Positions 1 to 6,429 of a stretch of 11,520 bases of DNA are shown piece by piece. A model generated the notes under the pieces. The model had not been told where the DNA came from, ran no database searches, and saw nothing but the letters and a program-made list of their open reading frames with translations. Within the stretch, counting starts at the first letter, position 1. The number at the start of each line of letters is the position of its first letter. The DNA is from an uncultured Ruminococcus sp. GTDB taxonomy: Bacteria > Bacillota > Clostridia > Oscillospirales > Ruminococcaceae. Both the position numbers and the translations under genes were made by a program. The stretch covers positions 1 through 11,520 of the forward strand of contig UQXS01000061.1 of the NCBI GenBank assembly GCA_900545125.1, given 5' to 3'.

Positions 1-20
1 TTTACTTCCTTAATCTTCAT
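1..20 (-). CDS. Start of next arginine gene (partial, probably argJ)
   Basis: Only the first six codons are inside the window (M-K-I-K-E-V), beginning at the ATG whose complement is 18-20. A GAGGT ribosome site (complement of 28-32) lies seven bases upstream and overlaps the argC stop codon, so the two genes are tightly coupled. A second ATG at 24-26 is too close to that site. The order argC then argJ is common in Firmicutes and the short N-terminus is compatible with ArgJ, the ornithine acetyltransferase. The identity is therefore inferred from context; argB or another gene cannot be excluded from six codons. Confidence 0.45.
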
Positions 21-30
21 AATCATTACC

Positions 31-978
31 TCACACAAGTCCTGTAGTTTCGTCTATCCCCATCATTATATTAAGGCACTGAACAGCTGCTCCGCTTGCT
101 CCCTTTCCAAGATTGTCAAGGCGTGAGCAGAGAAGTATCTGTTCATCATCGCCGAAAACAAATATCTGCATTTTATTTACGCCGCTAAGCGTATTGGATG
201 CAAGGAAAAACGACTTCTGCTCCTCCGCCGTCATGAGCGGCATTACTTCTATCATCTTTGCTCCTGCGTAATGTTCCGCATACATCTTATGCACCTGCGC
301 AGCAGTCACGGATTTTTCAAGCATCCTCGTCTGCACCGGAACGCTGACAACCATTCCGCTGAAATAATCACAAACCATAGGGTTGAACATCGGCTTATAT
401 TTCAGCCCCGATATCTTCTGCATTTCCGGCAGATGCTTATGCTGCTGCGACAGCGCATACTGTCTCGGACTATTGAACTCAAAAGGCTTGTCCTCTCCCT
501 CATATACCGCTATAGCTTTTTTTCCTGCTCCGCTATAGCCCGATGTGGCATAGGCGAACACCGGAAAATCATCGGGAATAATGCCGCTGCTGACAAGCGG
601 ATACACTATTGAAACAAATCCGCTGGCGTAGCATCCGGGAACTGCCACACGCTTTGAGGTTACAATTTTCTCTCTGTGTGCAGGCGACAACTCCGGAAAT
701 CCATATGCCCAGTCCGGATTCGTCCGGTGAGCGGTAGAAGCATCAATTATGCGGACTTGATCGCTTTCCACGAACGAAACAGCCTCCCGTGCGGCTGCAT
801 CCGGCAGGCAGAGAAATGTGTAATCGGACATATTGATGAGCCGTGCCCGCTCTGCCGGATCTTTTCTTTTTTCTTCGCTTATGCGAAGCAGTTCGATATC
901 GTCCCTGCCCTGAAATCTTTCAAGTATCTTCAGTCCGGTAGTGCCCTCCTGACCGTCGATATATACTTTGACTGCCAT
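31..978 (-). CDS. argC: N-acetyl-gamma-glutamyl-phosphate reductase, type 2
   Basis: This 315-aa cytoplasmic enzyme reduces N-acetylglutamyl phosphate to N-acetylglutamate semialdehyde with NADPH, the third step of arginine (ornithine) synthesis. The N-terminal nucleotide-binding stretch DGQEGTTG spans residues 8-15, the catalytic cysteine is Cys116 in VPGCYASGF, and a conserved His region is QHKHLPEM at 179-186. The short length and the IDGQEGTTG N-terminus mark the type-2 (ArgC2) form rather than the roughly 345-aa type 1. The ATG start has an AAGGAG site (complement of 986-991) seven bases upstream. It is the last complete gene of the minus-strand arginine cluster and is followed closely by another gene. 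A weak ARG-box-like sequence (996-1009) sits just ahead of its ribosome site. Confidence 0.96.
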   Translation of the reverse strand: MAVKVYIDGQEGTTGLKILERFQGRDDIELLRISEEKRKDPAERARLINMSDYTFLCLPDAAAREAVSFVESDQVRIIDASTAHRTNPDWAYGFPELSPAHREKIVTSKRVAVPGCYASGFVSIVYPLVSSGIIPDDFPVFAYATSGYSGAGKKAIAVYEGEDKPFEFNSPRQYALSQQHKHLPEMQKISGLKYKPMFNPMVCDYFSGMVVSVPVQTRMLEKSVTAAQVHKMYAEHYAGAKMIEVMPLMTAEEQKSFFLASNTLSGVNKMQIFVFGDDEQILLCSRLDNLGKGASGAAVQCLNIMMGIDETTGLV

Positions 979-1009
979 GAATATTCTCCTTATTTTGAAT
1001 TTTATTGCT

Positions 1010-1086
1010 CAGGGGAGTGGCTCTTAAAAATTACCTGTCTGCGTACTTTGCCCTCCCCCCTGTCGGAAATCAGGGGTACTCCCCCG
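1010..1086. repeat. Intergenic hairpin region with CCCCTG/CAGGGG arms
   Basis: The 133-base gap between the small membrane gene and argC contains CCCCTG (1057-1062) and CAGGGG (1071-1076) flanking an eight-base loop, with extra C and G tracts (CCCCC at 1081-1085) and another CAGGGGAG at 1010-1017. Read on the minus strand it is a strong GC stem but lacks a clean U tract, so it is a poor intrinsic terminator. It could be an attenuating or RNA-processing hairpin between argH and argC. The core closely resembles the terminator at 7634-7657. Confidence 0.5.
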
Positions 1087-1111
1087 GATATTTTTAACTA
1101 TATTGCGCAGA

Positions 1112-1369
1112 TCATTTCTTTTTCTTCTTCCTCTTATTCACCTTGCGCTGATACTTCTCTTTCTTGGGATCTTTCAGGTCGGATTCGTCCTTCATCATGG
1201 AATGCCACACGTTTATAATCAGCGTTGCAGCTACGATGCCCACAAACCACCAGATATAAGCCTTGGGCTTCACGGCAATCCACAGTCCCATGACGAGCAT
1301 CCCGATTACCCACAGAACTCCCATGAAAATAGAAAGTCCGATAGTGAATATAAAATCTTTCTTCTTCAT
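1112..1369 (-). CDS. Small two-helix membrane protein, unknown function
   Basis: This is an 85-aa protein with two predicted membrane segments (about residues 7-32 and 38-56) and a very basic cytoplasmic tail (56-85) ending in a run of lysines. Short basic N-terminus, hydrophobic hairpin and basic tail suggest both ends are inside the cell. Its ATG overlaps the argH stop codon by one base (TAATG), so it is probably translated by coupling to ArgH; no good ribosome site of its own is visible. I do not recognise the family. Its place between argH and argC says only that it is co-transcribed with arginine genes. A role as an arginine or ornithine transport component is not supported by its size. 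It is likely a real gene given the overlap and the typical membrane-protein composition. Confidence 0.75.
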   Translation of the reverse strand: MKKKDFIFTIGLSIFMGVLWVIGMLVMGLWIAVKPKAYIWWFVGIVAATLIINVWHSMMKDESDLKDPKKEKYQRKVNKRKKKKK

Positions 1370-2757
1370 TAGTCAATATACTCACTCAGCGCTGACTCCG
1401 CAAGTACTATCTGCTCCTTTACGGCCGCCGGTGACGGTCCCCCCTCTGAAAGACGTCCGTTCACGCAGGTGTCAAGGCTGATCGCTTCATAAATATCCTC
1501 ACCGAAATTCTCTGTCATTTTTTTGTATTCCTCCAGCGGAAGAGTTTCCAGGGTCACTCCCTTTTCAATGCAAAGAGCAACGAGAGTTCCGGTGATCTTA
1601 TAAGCGTCACGGAACGGCATACCTTTTTTCACAAGATAGTCGGCGCAGTCGGTAGCGTTGATAAATCCACGGGCAGCGGCATTCCTCATATTCTCCTTTA
1701 TAACACGCATAGTCGCAAGCATGGGAATAAATGTCCTGATACAAAGCTTAACATTGTCAACTGCGTCAAAAATAGCTTCCTTGTCCTCCTGCATATCCTT
1801 ATTATAGGCAAGAGGCAGACCTTTCATCATGGTAAGGAGAGTTACAAGATCACCGTTCACTCTGCCTGTCTTGCCCCGGATAAGCTCCGTGACATCCGGG
1901 TTTTTCTTCTGCGGCATGATAGAAGATCCCGTAGCGAATGCATCGTCAAGCTCCACGAACTTGAACTCCCAGCTGCACCAGAGAATTATTTCCTCGGAAA
2001 GTCTGGAAAGATGCGTCATAAGCAGCGACAATGCACAGTTAAGCTCTATGCAGTAATCACGGTCTGAAACTCCGTCAAGACTGTTCGCCATGGGAGCTGT
2101 GAATCCTAAAAGCTCCGCCGTCTGCTTCCGGTTTGTGGCGTAAGTCGTGCCTGCAAGCGCTCCGCAGCCAAGGGGACTGTAATTCATGCGACGTGCGGTA
2201 TCACGGAGACGGTCAAGATCACGCAGAAGCATCCAGACATAAGCCATGAGATGATGTCCAAACGTTATCGGCTGCGCCCTCTGAAGATGAGTATATCCCG
2301 GCATTACCGTTTCGGTATGCTCCTTTGCAGTGGATATAAGCGTCTCCGCAAGCTTTGCAGTCAATGCTGATATCTCCTTTATCTCGTCCCTGAGGTAGAG
2401 ACGGAGATCGACTGCAACCTGATCGTTCCTTGAACGTGCGGTGTGAAGTCTCTTTCCCACGTCGCCCAGACGTTTTGTAAGCTCCGCCTCAACAAACATA
2501 TGTATATCCTCGGCGCTGGGATCAAGCTCCAATGCGCCGGAATCTATATCGGCAAGTATCTCTTTCAGTCCGCCGATTATCTCAAGGCTGTCCTCCTTTG
2601 AGATTATACCGCAGTCGCCAAGCATCGTGGCGTGTGCGATACTTCCCTGTATATCGTGACGGTACATCCGTCCGTCAAAGGCGATAGAAGAATTAAAAGC
2701 ATTTACCGTCTCATCGACCTGCTTTGAAAATCTTCCTGCCCACATCATATCTGCCAT
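1369..2757 (-). CDS. argH: Argininosuccinate lyase
   Basis: ArgH splits argininosuccinate to arginine and fumarate, the last step of the pathway, as a cytoplasmic homotetramer of the fumarase/aspartase superfamily. At 462 aa it has normal length. Signature elements are HTARSRND at 105-112, GYTHLQRAQP at 154-163 with the catalytic-region His157, and the mobile signature loop GSSIMPQKKNPD at 277-288, which carries the catalytic serine. The ATG has an AGGAG site (complement of 2765-2769) seven bases upstream. It starts 24 bases after the end of the unknown gene at 2782 and overlaps the next gene by one base, so it sits inside a multi-gene minus-strand transcript. No ARG box is visible directly ahead of it. 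Confidence 0.98.
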   Translation of the reverse strand: MADMMWAGRFSKQVDETVNAFNSSIAFDGRMYRHDIQGSIAHATMLGDCGIISKEDSLEIIGGLKEILADIDSGALELDPSAEDIHMFVEAELTKRLGDVGKRLHTARSRNDQVAVDLRLYLRDEIKEISALTAKLAETLISTAKEHTETVMPGYTHLQRAQPITFGHHLMAYVWMLLRDLDRLRDTARRMNYSPLGCGALAGTTYATNRKQTAELLGFTAPMANSLDGVSDRDYCIELNCALSLLMTHLSRLSEEIILWCSWEFKFVELDDAFATGSSIMPQKKNPDVTELIRGKTGRVNGDLVTLLTMMKGLPLAYNKDMQEDKEAIFDAVDNVKLCIRTFIPMLATMRVIKENMRNAAARGFINATDCADYLVKKGMPFRDAYKITGTLVALCIEKGVTLETLPLEEYKKMTENFGEDIYEAISLDTCVNGRLSEGGPSPAAVKEQIVLAESALSEYID

Positions 2758-2781
2758 ATTTTTTCTCCTATCGTATTATTG

Positions 2782-3222
2782 TTAAGATTCAGCTTTTAAT
2801 GATTCAAACCATTTTTCTATATATTGATTTTGCTCTATAGTATCTGGAAATACATTTATATCGCAATAATCCCAAACGCTGACAATATCTTTTGTCAATG
2901 CCTGTCTGCTCATTTCCACAAGATATACTTTAGGCGTATATTCCATCATTGCAGATTGGTTTGCATTGATAAGTGAACCATTACATTTTAATCCATAACC
3001 TCTTTTCAGGAGTTTATCTCTTAATTCCTGATAAGCTGAAAAATAGCCTTCTGATCTTACCATTAAATCTATATTTCCTGATTTGATATTCAAGATGATA
3101 TCGTCAGACAAATCGTCTTCATACGCATATACTACAGCTTTAATTTCTATTTTTCGACTCAAGTCGTATAGTATAACATTATATTTTTCCATAAATTTTT
3201 CTTTATTCTTCTGCCAGATCAA
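2782..3222 (-). CDS. Unknown protein, about 146 aa, start uncertain
   Basis: The open frame reaches 3279, but that TTG falls beside a TATAAT sequence and has no ribosome site. I prefer the TTG at 3220-3222: GGAG lies nine bases upstream (complement of 3232-3235), and the TTG overlaps the stop codon of the small ORF ahead of it (TTGA), as in translational coupling. ATG at 3190-3192 is another candidate but lacks a good site. The product is a soluble-looking mixed-charge protein with several Tyr and Trp residues and no membrane segment. I do not recognise the family. It lies 24 bases upstream of argH on the same strand. It may instead be the C-terminal domain of a membrane-anchored protein broken by a one-base frameshift, because the small ORF just upstream supplies a hydrophobic N-terminus. 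Confidence 0.65.
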   Translation of the reverse strand: MIWQKNKEKFMEKYNVILYDLSRKIEIKAVVYAYEDDLSDDIILNIKSGNIDLMVRSEGYFSAYQELRDKLLKRGYGLKCNGSLINANQSAMMEYTPKVYLVEMSRQALTKDIVSVWDYCDINVFPDTIEQNQYIEKWFESLKAES

Positions 3223-3338
3223 TATATTTCTCTCCAACATTGGCATATCGTTATGATATGCAAAACGCACATTATACAAAGAGGTATGACATTAAACAAG
3301 ACAAGCGTCATGTACCTTTTCATGCGCATTCCTTTCAT
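3219..3338 (-). CDS. Possible 34-39 aa membrane peptide or signal-anchor fragment
   Basis: Two bases after the stop of the 176-aa gene an ATG opens a 39-codon frame. A better start is the ATG at 3321-3323, with AAAGGA just upstream, giving 34 aa. The peptide is basic at the N-terminus (M-K-R-Y-M) and then hydrophobic for about 20 residues, the pattern of a signal anchor. Its TGA overlaps the TTG proposed as start of the next gene. Either it is a coupled small membrane protein, or it is the true N-terminus of the downstream gene, separated by a one-base deletion at the AA run at 3221-3222. Frame and hydrophobicity are seen; function is unknown. Short hydrophobic frames also occur by chance in AT-rich DNA. 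Confidence 0.4.
   Translation of the reverse strand: MKGMRMKRYMTLVLFNVIPLCIMCVLHIITICQCWREIY
3271..3299 (-). promoter_or_regulatory. Candidate sigma-A promoter for the 146-aa gene and argH
   Basis: On the minus strand TTGTTT (complement of 3294-3299) is followed after 17 bases by a perfect TATAAT (complement of 3271-3276). Transcription would start near 3264, upstream of the TTG start at 3222 and inside the small ORF. If active it gives argH an entry point independent of argG. It conflicts with translation of the small ORF from the same RNA, so only one of the two readings may matter. Confidence 0.45.
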
Positions 3339-3340
3339 GG

Positions 3341-3871
3341 TTACTTTTTCGCTTTATACTGATCCATGAACTTTGCAAAATTCTCCTGCTGATACGGAAT
3401 ACTCTTCTCCGAAATTCTTGCCATAAGATAAAGCTTGTATTTATCCACGGCAATATTGACTTTCTGCACCTTTTTATTGAAGATATTGAAGTTCTTCACC
3501 TTTATTTCGCTGATAGCATCGTTTCCGATAAAGATATAATTTTCCGGTTCGGGTTCAAGCTTATCGGCATTCAGGGTCAGCTGAAGTCCTTTCTGGTGCA
3601 TCGGGATGATTCCCAGCCCCTTCTCCGTCTGATTTATGAGAAGCCCTGTAAATTTCCCCTCCAGAACAGTCTCTGCCGCTTTTCCGGTTTTGACTATAAC
3701 GCCGGGAAGTCCTGCCGAAAGCAGTCCTCCTGCAAGACCGCCTGCCAGTCCGGCTTTCATACCCTCTCGGTTCGTGTTCTTAAAAACTACAAAAATATTA
3801 TTCTGAGCCGATATTCCGTCCACTGACTGAAACAGTGCGGTCGCTCCTTCAAGTGTTCTGAAATCTTCCAT
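3341..3871 (-). CDS. Unknown protein with glycine-rich hydrophobic segment
   Basis: A 176-aa protein of unrecognised family. Residues 37-63 form a glycine/alanine/leucine-rich stretch with repeated GLAGG units, which could be a glycine-zipper-like membrane hairpin or an inserted flexible loop. The remainder is rich in beta-forming residues and lysine, reminiscent of a small PH-like fold, but that is only an impression. The ATG start has an AGGGG sequence about eight bases upstream (complement of 3879-3883). The gene follows argG on the same strand behind a hairpin, and is followed within two bases by the small hydrophobic ORF. Expression by read-through from argG or from an unseen promoter is likely. 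No link to arginine synthesis is visible. Confidence 0.8.
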   Translation of the reverse strand: MEDFRTLEGATALFQSVDGISAQNNIFVVFKNTNREGMKAGLAGGLAGGLLSAGLPGVIVKTGKAAETVLEGKFTGLLINQTEKGLGIIPMHQKGLQLTLNADKLEPEPENYIFIGNDAISEIKVKNFNIFNKKVQKVNIAVDKYKLYLMARISEKSIPYQQENFAKFMDQYKAKK

Positions 3872-3896
3872 AACTGCACCCCTGTCTGAAACACAA

Positions 3897-3926
3897 CAGG
3901 CAGGAGAATTTCGCCTCCCCTGCCTG
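3897..3926 (-). terminator. Hairpin after argG, probable terminator or attenuator
   Basis: Read on the minus strand, CAGGCAGGGGAG and CTCCTGCCTG form a stem of about ten base pairs with an internal bulge around a GCGAAATT loop, followed by TTGTGTTT. It lies 17 bases beyond the argG stop codon and before the ribosome site of the next gene. The U tract is weak, so partial termination is more likely than complete. It contains the same CAGGGGAG core found at 1010 and 7650. Confidence 0.6.
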
Positions 3927-3942
3927 AAAAATTTTATTGAAA

Positions 3943-5175
3943 TTACTTGTTATTTCTCTTCTTATCAAGCTGAGCCTTGACCTTGATCGGGAGTCCAAAC
4001 AGGTTGATAAATCCTGCTGAATCCTTCTGGTCGTAAACCTCGTCCTCGTCAAATGTAGCAACTTCCTCATCATAGAGAGTATACGGTGAAGTTACTCCTG
4101 CATTGATGATATTGCCCTTGTAAAGCTTGAGACGTACATCGCCGGTAACAGTTTTCTGAGTTTCTGTAACGAATGCGCTCATAGCCTCACGGAGAGGTGT
4201 GTACCACTGACCGTTGTATACAATATCTGCAAATTTGATTCCGAGATACTGCTTGATACGTGCAGTCTCCTTGTCAATACAGATAGTTTCAAGAACTTCA
4301 TGAGCATGGTAAAGAATAGCGCCGCCGGGAGTCTCATAAACGCCTCTGGACTTCATTCCTACAAGACGATTCTCAACAAGGTCAGCAAGACCGATACCGT
4401 TTTCGCCGCCAAGCTTATTGAGTGCAGTAACCATTTCAACGCCGTTGAGTTCCTTGCCGTCCAGCTTTGTGGGGATTCCCTTTTCAAAGTGGATAGTAAT
4501 ATAAGTAGGCTTATCGGGAGCATCGATAGGAGAAACGCCCATTTCAAGGAAACCGGGCTTCTCGTACTGCGGCTCGTTTGCGGGATCTTCAAGATCAAGA
4601 CCCTCGTGTGAAAGATGCCAGATATTCTTATCCTTTGAGTAATTTGTCTCTCTGTTTATCTTGAGAGGAATATTGTGAGCTTCGGCATAGTCGATCTCCT
4701 GATCTCTTGACTTGAGATCCCATTCACGCCAAGGTGCAATTATCTGCATCTCAGGAGCAAAAGCCTTGATAGCAAGCTCGAAACGTACCTGATCGTTGCC
4801 CTTTCCCGTACATCCGTGACAGATAGCGTCAGCGCCCTCTTTAATTGCGATCTCAGCAATTCTCTTTGCAATTATCGGACGTGCAAAAGATGTTCCGAGC
4901 ATATATCTGTTCTCGTAAACAGCACCTGCCTGAACGGTAGGATAAACGTATTCCTGAATGAATTCCTCTTTAAGATCCTCAATATAGAGCTTTGAAGCAC
5001 CTGTCTTTATAGCCTTTTCTTCAAGTCCGTCAAGTTCTGTGCCCTGTCCTACATCTCCGGAAACAGCAATAACTTCGCAGTTATTGTAGTTTTCTTTGAG
5101 CCACGGAATGATGATAGATGTATCAAGTCCGCCGGAATATGCCAGAACTACTTTTTTAATATCTTTTTTATCCAT
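3943..5175 (-). CDS. argG: Argininosuccinate synthase
   Basis: ArgG joins citrulline and aspartate using ATP to form argininosuccinate, the penultimate step of arginine synthesis, as a cytoplasmic tetramer. The 410-aa length is typical. The N-terminal PP-loop ATP-binding motif AYSGGLDTS is at residues 12-20, and GCTGKGNDQVRFE at 121-133 is the second family signature. I set the start at the ATG whose complement is 5173-5175, because AGGAGGT (complement of 5184-5190) lies eight bases upstream and the protein then begins M-D-K-K like its relatives. A longer frame from a GTG at 5223 would start upstream of the predicted transcription start and is rejected. It heads the minus-strand gene series and has its own strong promoter with ARG-box palindromes. 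Confidence 0.98.
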   Translation of the reverse strand: MDKKDIKKVVLAYSGGLDTSIIIPWLKENYNNCEVIAVSGDVGQGTELDGLEEKAIKTGASKLYIEDLKEEFIQEYVYPTVQAGAVYENRYMLGTSFARPIIAKRIAEIAIKEGADAICHGCTGKGNDQVRFELAIKAFAPEMQIIAPWREWDLKSRDQEIDYAEAHNIPLKINRETNYSKDKNIWHLSHEGLDLEDPANEPQYEKPGFLEMGVSPIDAPDKPTYITIHFEKGIPTKLDGKELNGVEMVTALNKLGGENGIGLADLVENRLVGMKSRGVYETPGGAILYHAHEVLETICIDKETARIKQYLGIKFADIVYNGQWYTPLREAMSAFVTETQKTVTGDVRLKLYKGNIINAGVTSPYTLYDEEVATFDEDEVYDQKDSAGFINLFGLPIKVKAQLDKKRNNK

Positions 5176-5192
5176 TTTAGTGTACCTCCTGG

Positions 5193-5207
5193 ATGAATTT
5201 AATTCAT
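5193..5207. promoter_or_regulatory. ARG-box-like palindrome at argG transcription start
   Basis: ATGAATTTAATTCAT is a perfect 15-base palindrome around one central base. Its halves TGAAT/ATTCA match the ArgR operator half-sites, but with three rather than four bases between them. It covers the first transcribed bases of argG, just upstream of the ribosome site, a position where a bound repressor would block initiation. Confidence 0.6.
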
Positions 5208-5214
5208 TAATTCT

Positions 5215-5242
5215 ATTATACACATAATATTTCCATTGTCAA
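5215..5242 (-). promoter_or_regulatory. argG promoter (sigma-A type)
   Basis: On the minus strand a perfect TTGACA (complement of 5237-5242) and a perfect TATAAT (complement of 5215-5220) are 16 bases apart. The predicted start of transcription, near 5208, is about 33 bases before the argG ATG. Both hexamers match the housekeeping consensus exactly, which fits a strong promoter that needs repression. Confidence 0.85.
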
Positions 5243-5249
5243 GAGCATT

Positions 5250-5263
5250 TGAATAAATATTCA
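5250..5263. promoter_or_regulatory. ARG box 1, predicted ArgR operator
   Basis: TGAATAAATATTCA fits the ArgR/AhrC operator core TGAAT-WWWW-ATTCA at every position and is nearly palindromic. It lies immediately upstream of the argG -35 hexamer. Confidence 0.75.
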
Positions 5264-5268
5264 TTTAT

Positions 5269-5282
5269 TTTATAAATATTCA
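5269..5282. promoter_or_regulatory. ARG box 2 (weaker), possibly overlapping a Rex half-site
   Basis: TTTATAAATATTCA matches 12 of 14 positions of the ARG-box core and begins 19 bases after box 1, about two helical turns, as expected for paired sites bound by an ArgR hexamer. Read on the minus strand the same bases contain TTGTGAA, a perfect half of the Rex (redox repressor) site, but the other half is poor. Confidence 0.5.
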
Positions 5283-5396
5283 CAATAATGTGGATATTAT
5301 CCATTTCATTCTACAGACTGACTATATAAAATCATCGTTAAATACCAAATCTATTTGTACAGACTTACAATTTTTTCCTTAAATTACTTTATTCAC

Positions 5397-5425
5397 TTGA
5401 AATTCTATCAAAAAAATGTTATAAT
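5397..5425 (+). promoter_or_regulatory. ldh-hydF promoter (sigma-A type)
   Basis: TTGAAA (5397-5402) and a perfect TATAAT (5420-5425) are separated by 17 bases. Transcription would start near 5432, leaving a leader of about 40 bases before ldh. The rest of the 295-base argG-ldh gap is AT-rich. Besides the ARG boxes it holds a 13-base palindrome TGGATATTATCCA at 5291-5303, whose binding protein I cannot name. Confidence 0.8.
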
Positions 5426-5470
5426 TTAATAGTATAAGAACTTACTCTGAATTACTTAGGAGGTCATACT

Positions 5471-6415
5471 ATGGGAGATAAAAAAGGAAGCAAAATAACT
5501 ATTTTAGGCGCAGGCAACGTGGGCGCAACTATTGCTTATACTTTCGCCGTAGGCGGAACCTGTTCTGACGTAGTCCTTATTGACATAAACAAGGCTAAGG
5601 CTAAGGGCGAAGCTATGGACATCCGTCAGGGCGTTTCATTCGGGCATAACGTTGAAATCTATGACGGATCTTACGAGGACGCCAGAAACTCCGACATCGT
5701 TATCGTTACTCTCGGCCTTGCAAGAAAACCCGGTCAGACCCGTCTTGACCTCGCTCAGGCAAACGTAAACATAATCAAGGAAGTTATGCCGCAGATAGCT
5801 AAATTCGCTCCCGATGCAATCTATGTTGTGGTAAGCAACCCTGTCGATATTCTCACATATACTATCCTGAAATGCACCAGCCTTTCCCCTCAGCAGGTCA
5901 TCGGCTCCGGTACGGCTCTCGATACTTCCCGTCTCCGCTCGGTTATCGCCGATCACCTTGAACTTAGTCCCAACAGCATCCATGCTTACGTTTTCGGCGA
6001 ACACGGCGATTCCTCTTTCATCCCCTGGTCGCTTACAAGCATCGCAGGCGTTGAAATGGACGAATATATCGAGGCTCAGGATCACGCCGACCTCGACAAG
6101 GACGAAATCATCCTTGAAGTGCGTCGTGCAGGTTCGGAAGTTATCAAGCGCAAAGGCGCAACTTTCTACGCTATCGCTATGTCCGTAAACAAAATCTGCG
6201 ACTCTATTCTCCGTGACGCAAATAATATTATTACCGTTTCTTATCTGATGCGTGATAAATTCGGCATCGACGATGTCTGTCTCAGCCTCCCCGCCGTTAT
6301 CGGAAGCAACGGTATCGAACGTGATGTTACTCCAAAGCTTACCGACGAGGAAATCGGAAAACTTCAGGCAAGTGCCGCAGCTCTGAAAAAAGTTATAGAT
6401 CAGATAGAATTCTAA
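5471..6415 (+). CDS. ldh: L-lactate dehydrogenase family (LDH/MDH) enzyme
   Basis: This 314-aa NAD-dependent 2-hydroxyacid dehydrogenase probably reduces pyruvate to L-lactate to recycle NADH in fermentation. Visible elements are the Rossmann motif GAGNVG (13-18), Asp38, which favours NAD over NADP, the mobile loop with Arg91, Asn123 (VSNP), Asp151 and Arg154 (LDTSR), and proton-relay His178 in GEHGDS. GEHGD and Thr231 in KGATFY are LDH-like. However, the specificity position equivalent to LDH residue 102 is Arg86 (ARKPGQTR), the malate dehydrogenase state, so the substrate could be oxaloacetate or mixed. The ATG has a perfect AGGAGGT site (5458-5464) six bases upstream. It is the first gene of an operon with hydF, 14 bases apart, under its own promoter divergent from argG. 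Confidence 0.9.
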   Translation: MGDKKGSKITILGAGNVGATIAYTFAVGGTCSDVVLIDINKAKAKGEAMDIRQGVSFGHNVEIYDGSYEDARNSDIVIVTLGLARKPGQTRLDLAQANVNIIKEVMPQIAKFAPDAIYVVVSNPVDILTYTILKCTSLSPQQVIGSGTALDTSRLRSVIADHLELSPNSIHAYVFGEHGDSSFIPWSLTSIAGVEMDEYIEAQDHADLDKDEIILEVRRAGSEVIKRKGATFYAIAMSVNKICDSILRDANNIITVSYLMRDKFGIDDVCLSLPAVIGSNGIERDVTPKLTDEEIGKLQASAAALKKVIDQIEF

Positions 6416-6429
6416 CGGAGTGATATGCC

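Noticed and set aside
271..1218. Two plus-strand frames across argC
   Set aside because: They are antisense to argC and have no family resemblance or ribosome site.
5176..5223. A 16-codon N-terminal extension of argG from a GTG at 5223
   Set aside because: It would start upstream of the predicted transcription start and -10, whereas the ATG at 5175 has a perfect AGGAGGT site and gives a normal ArgG N-terminus.
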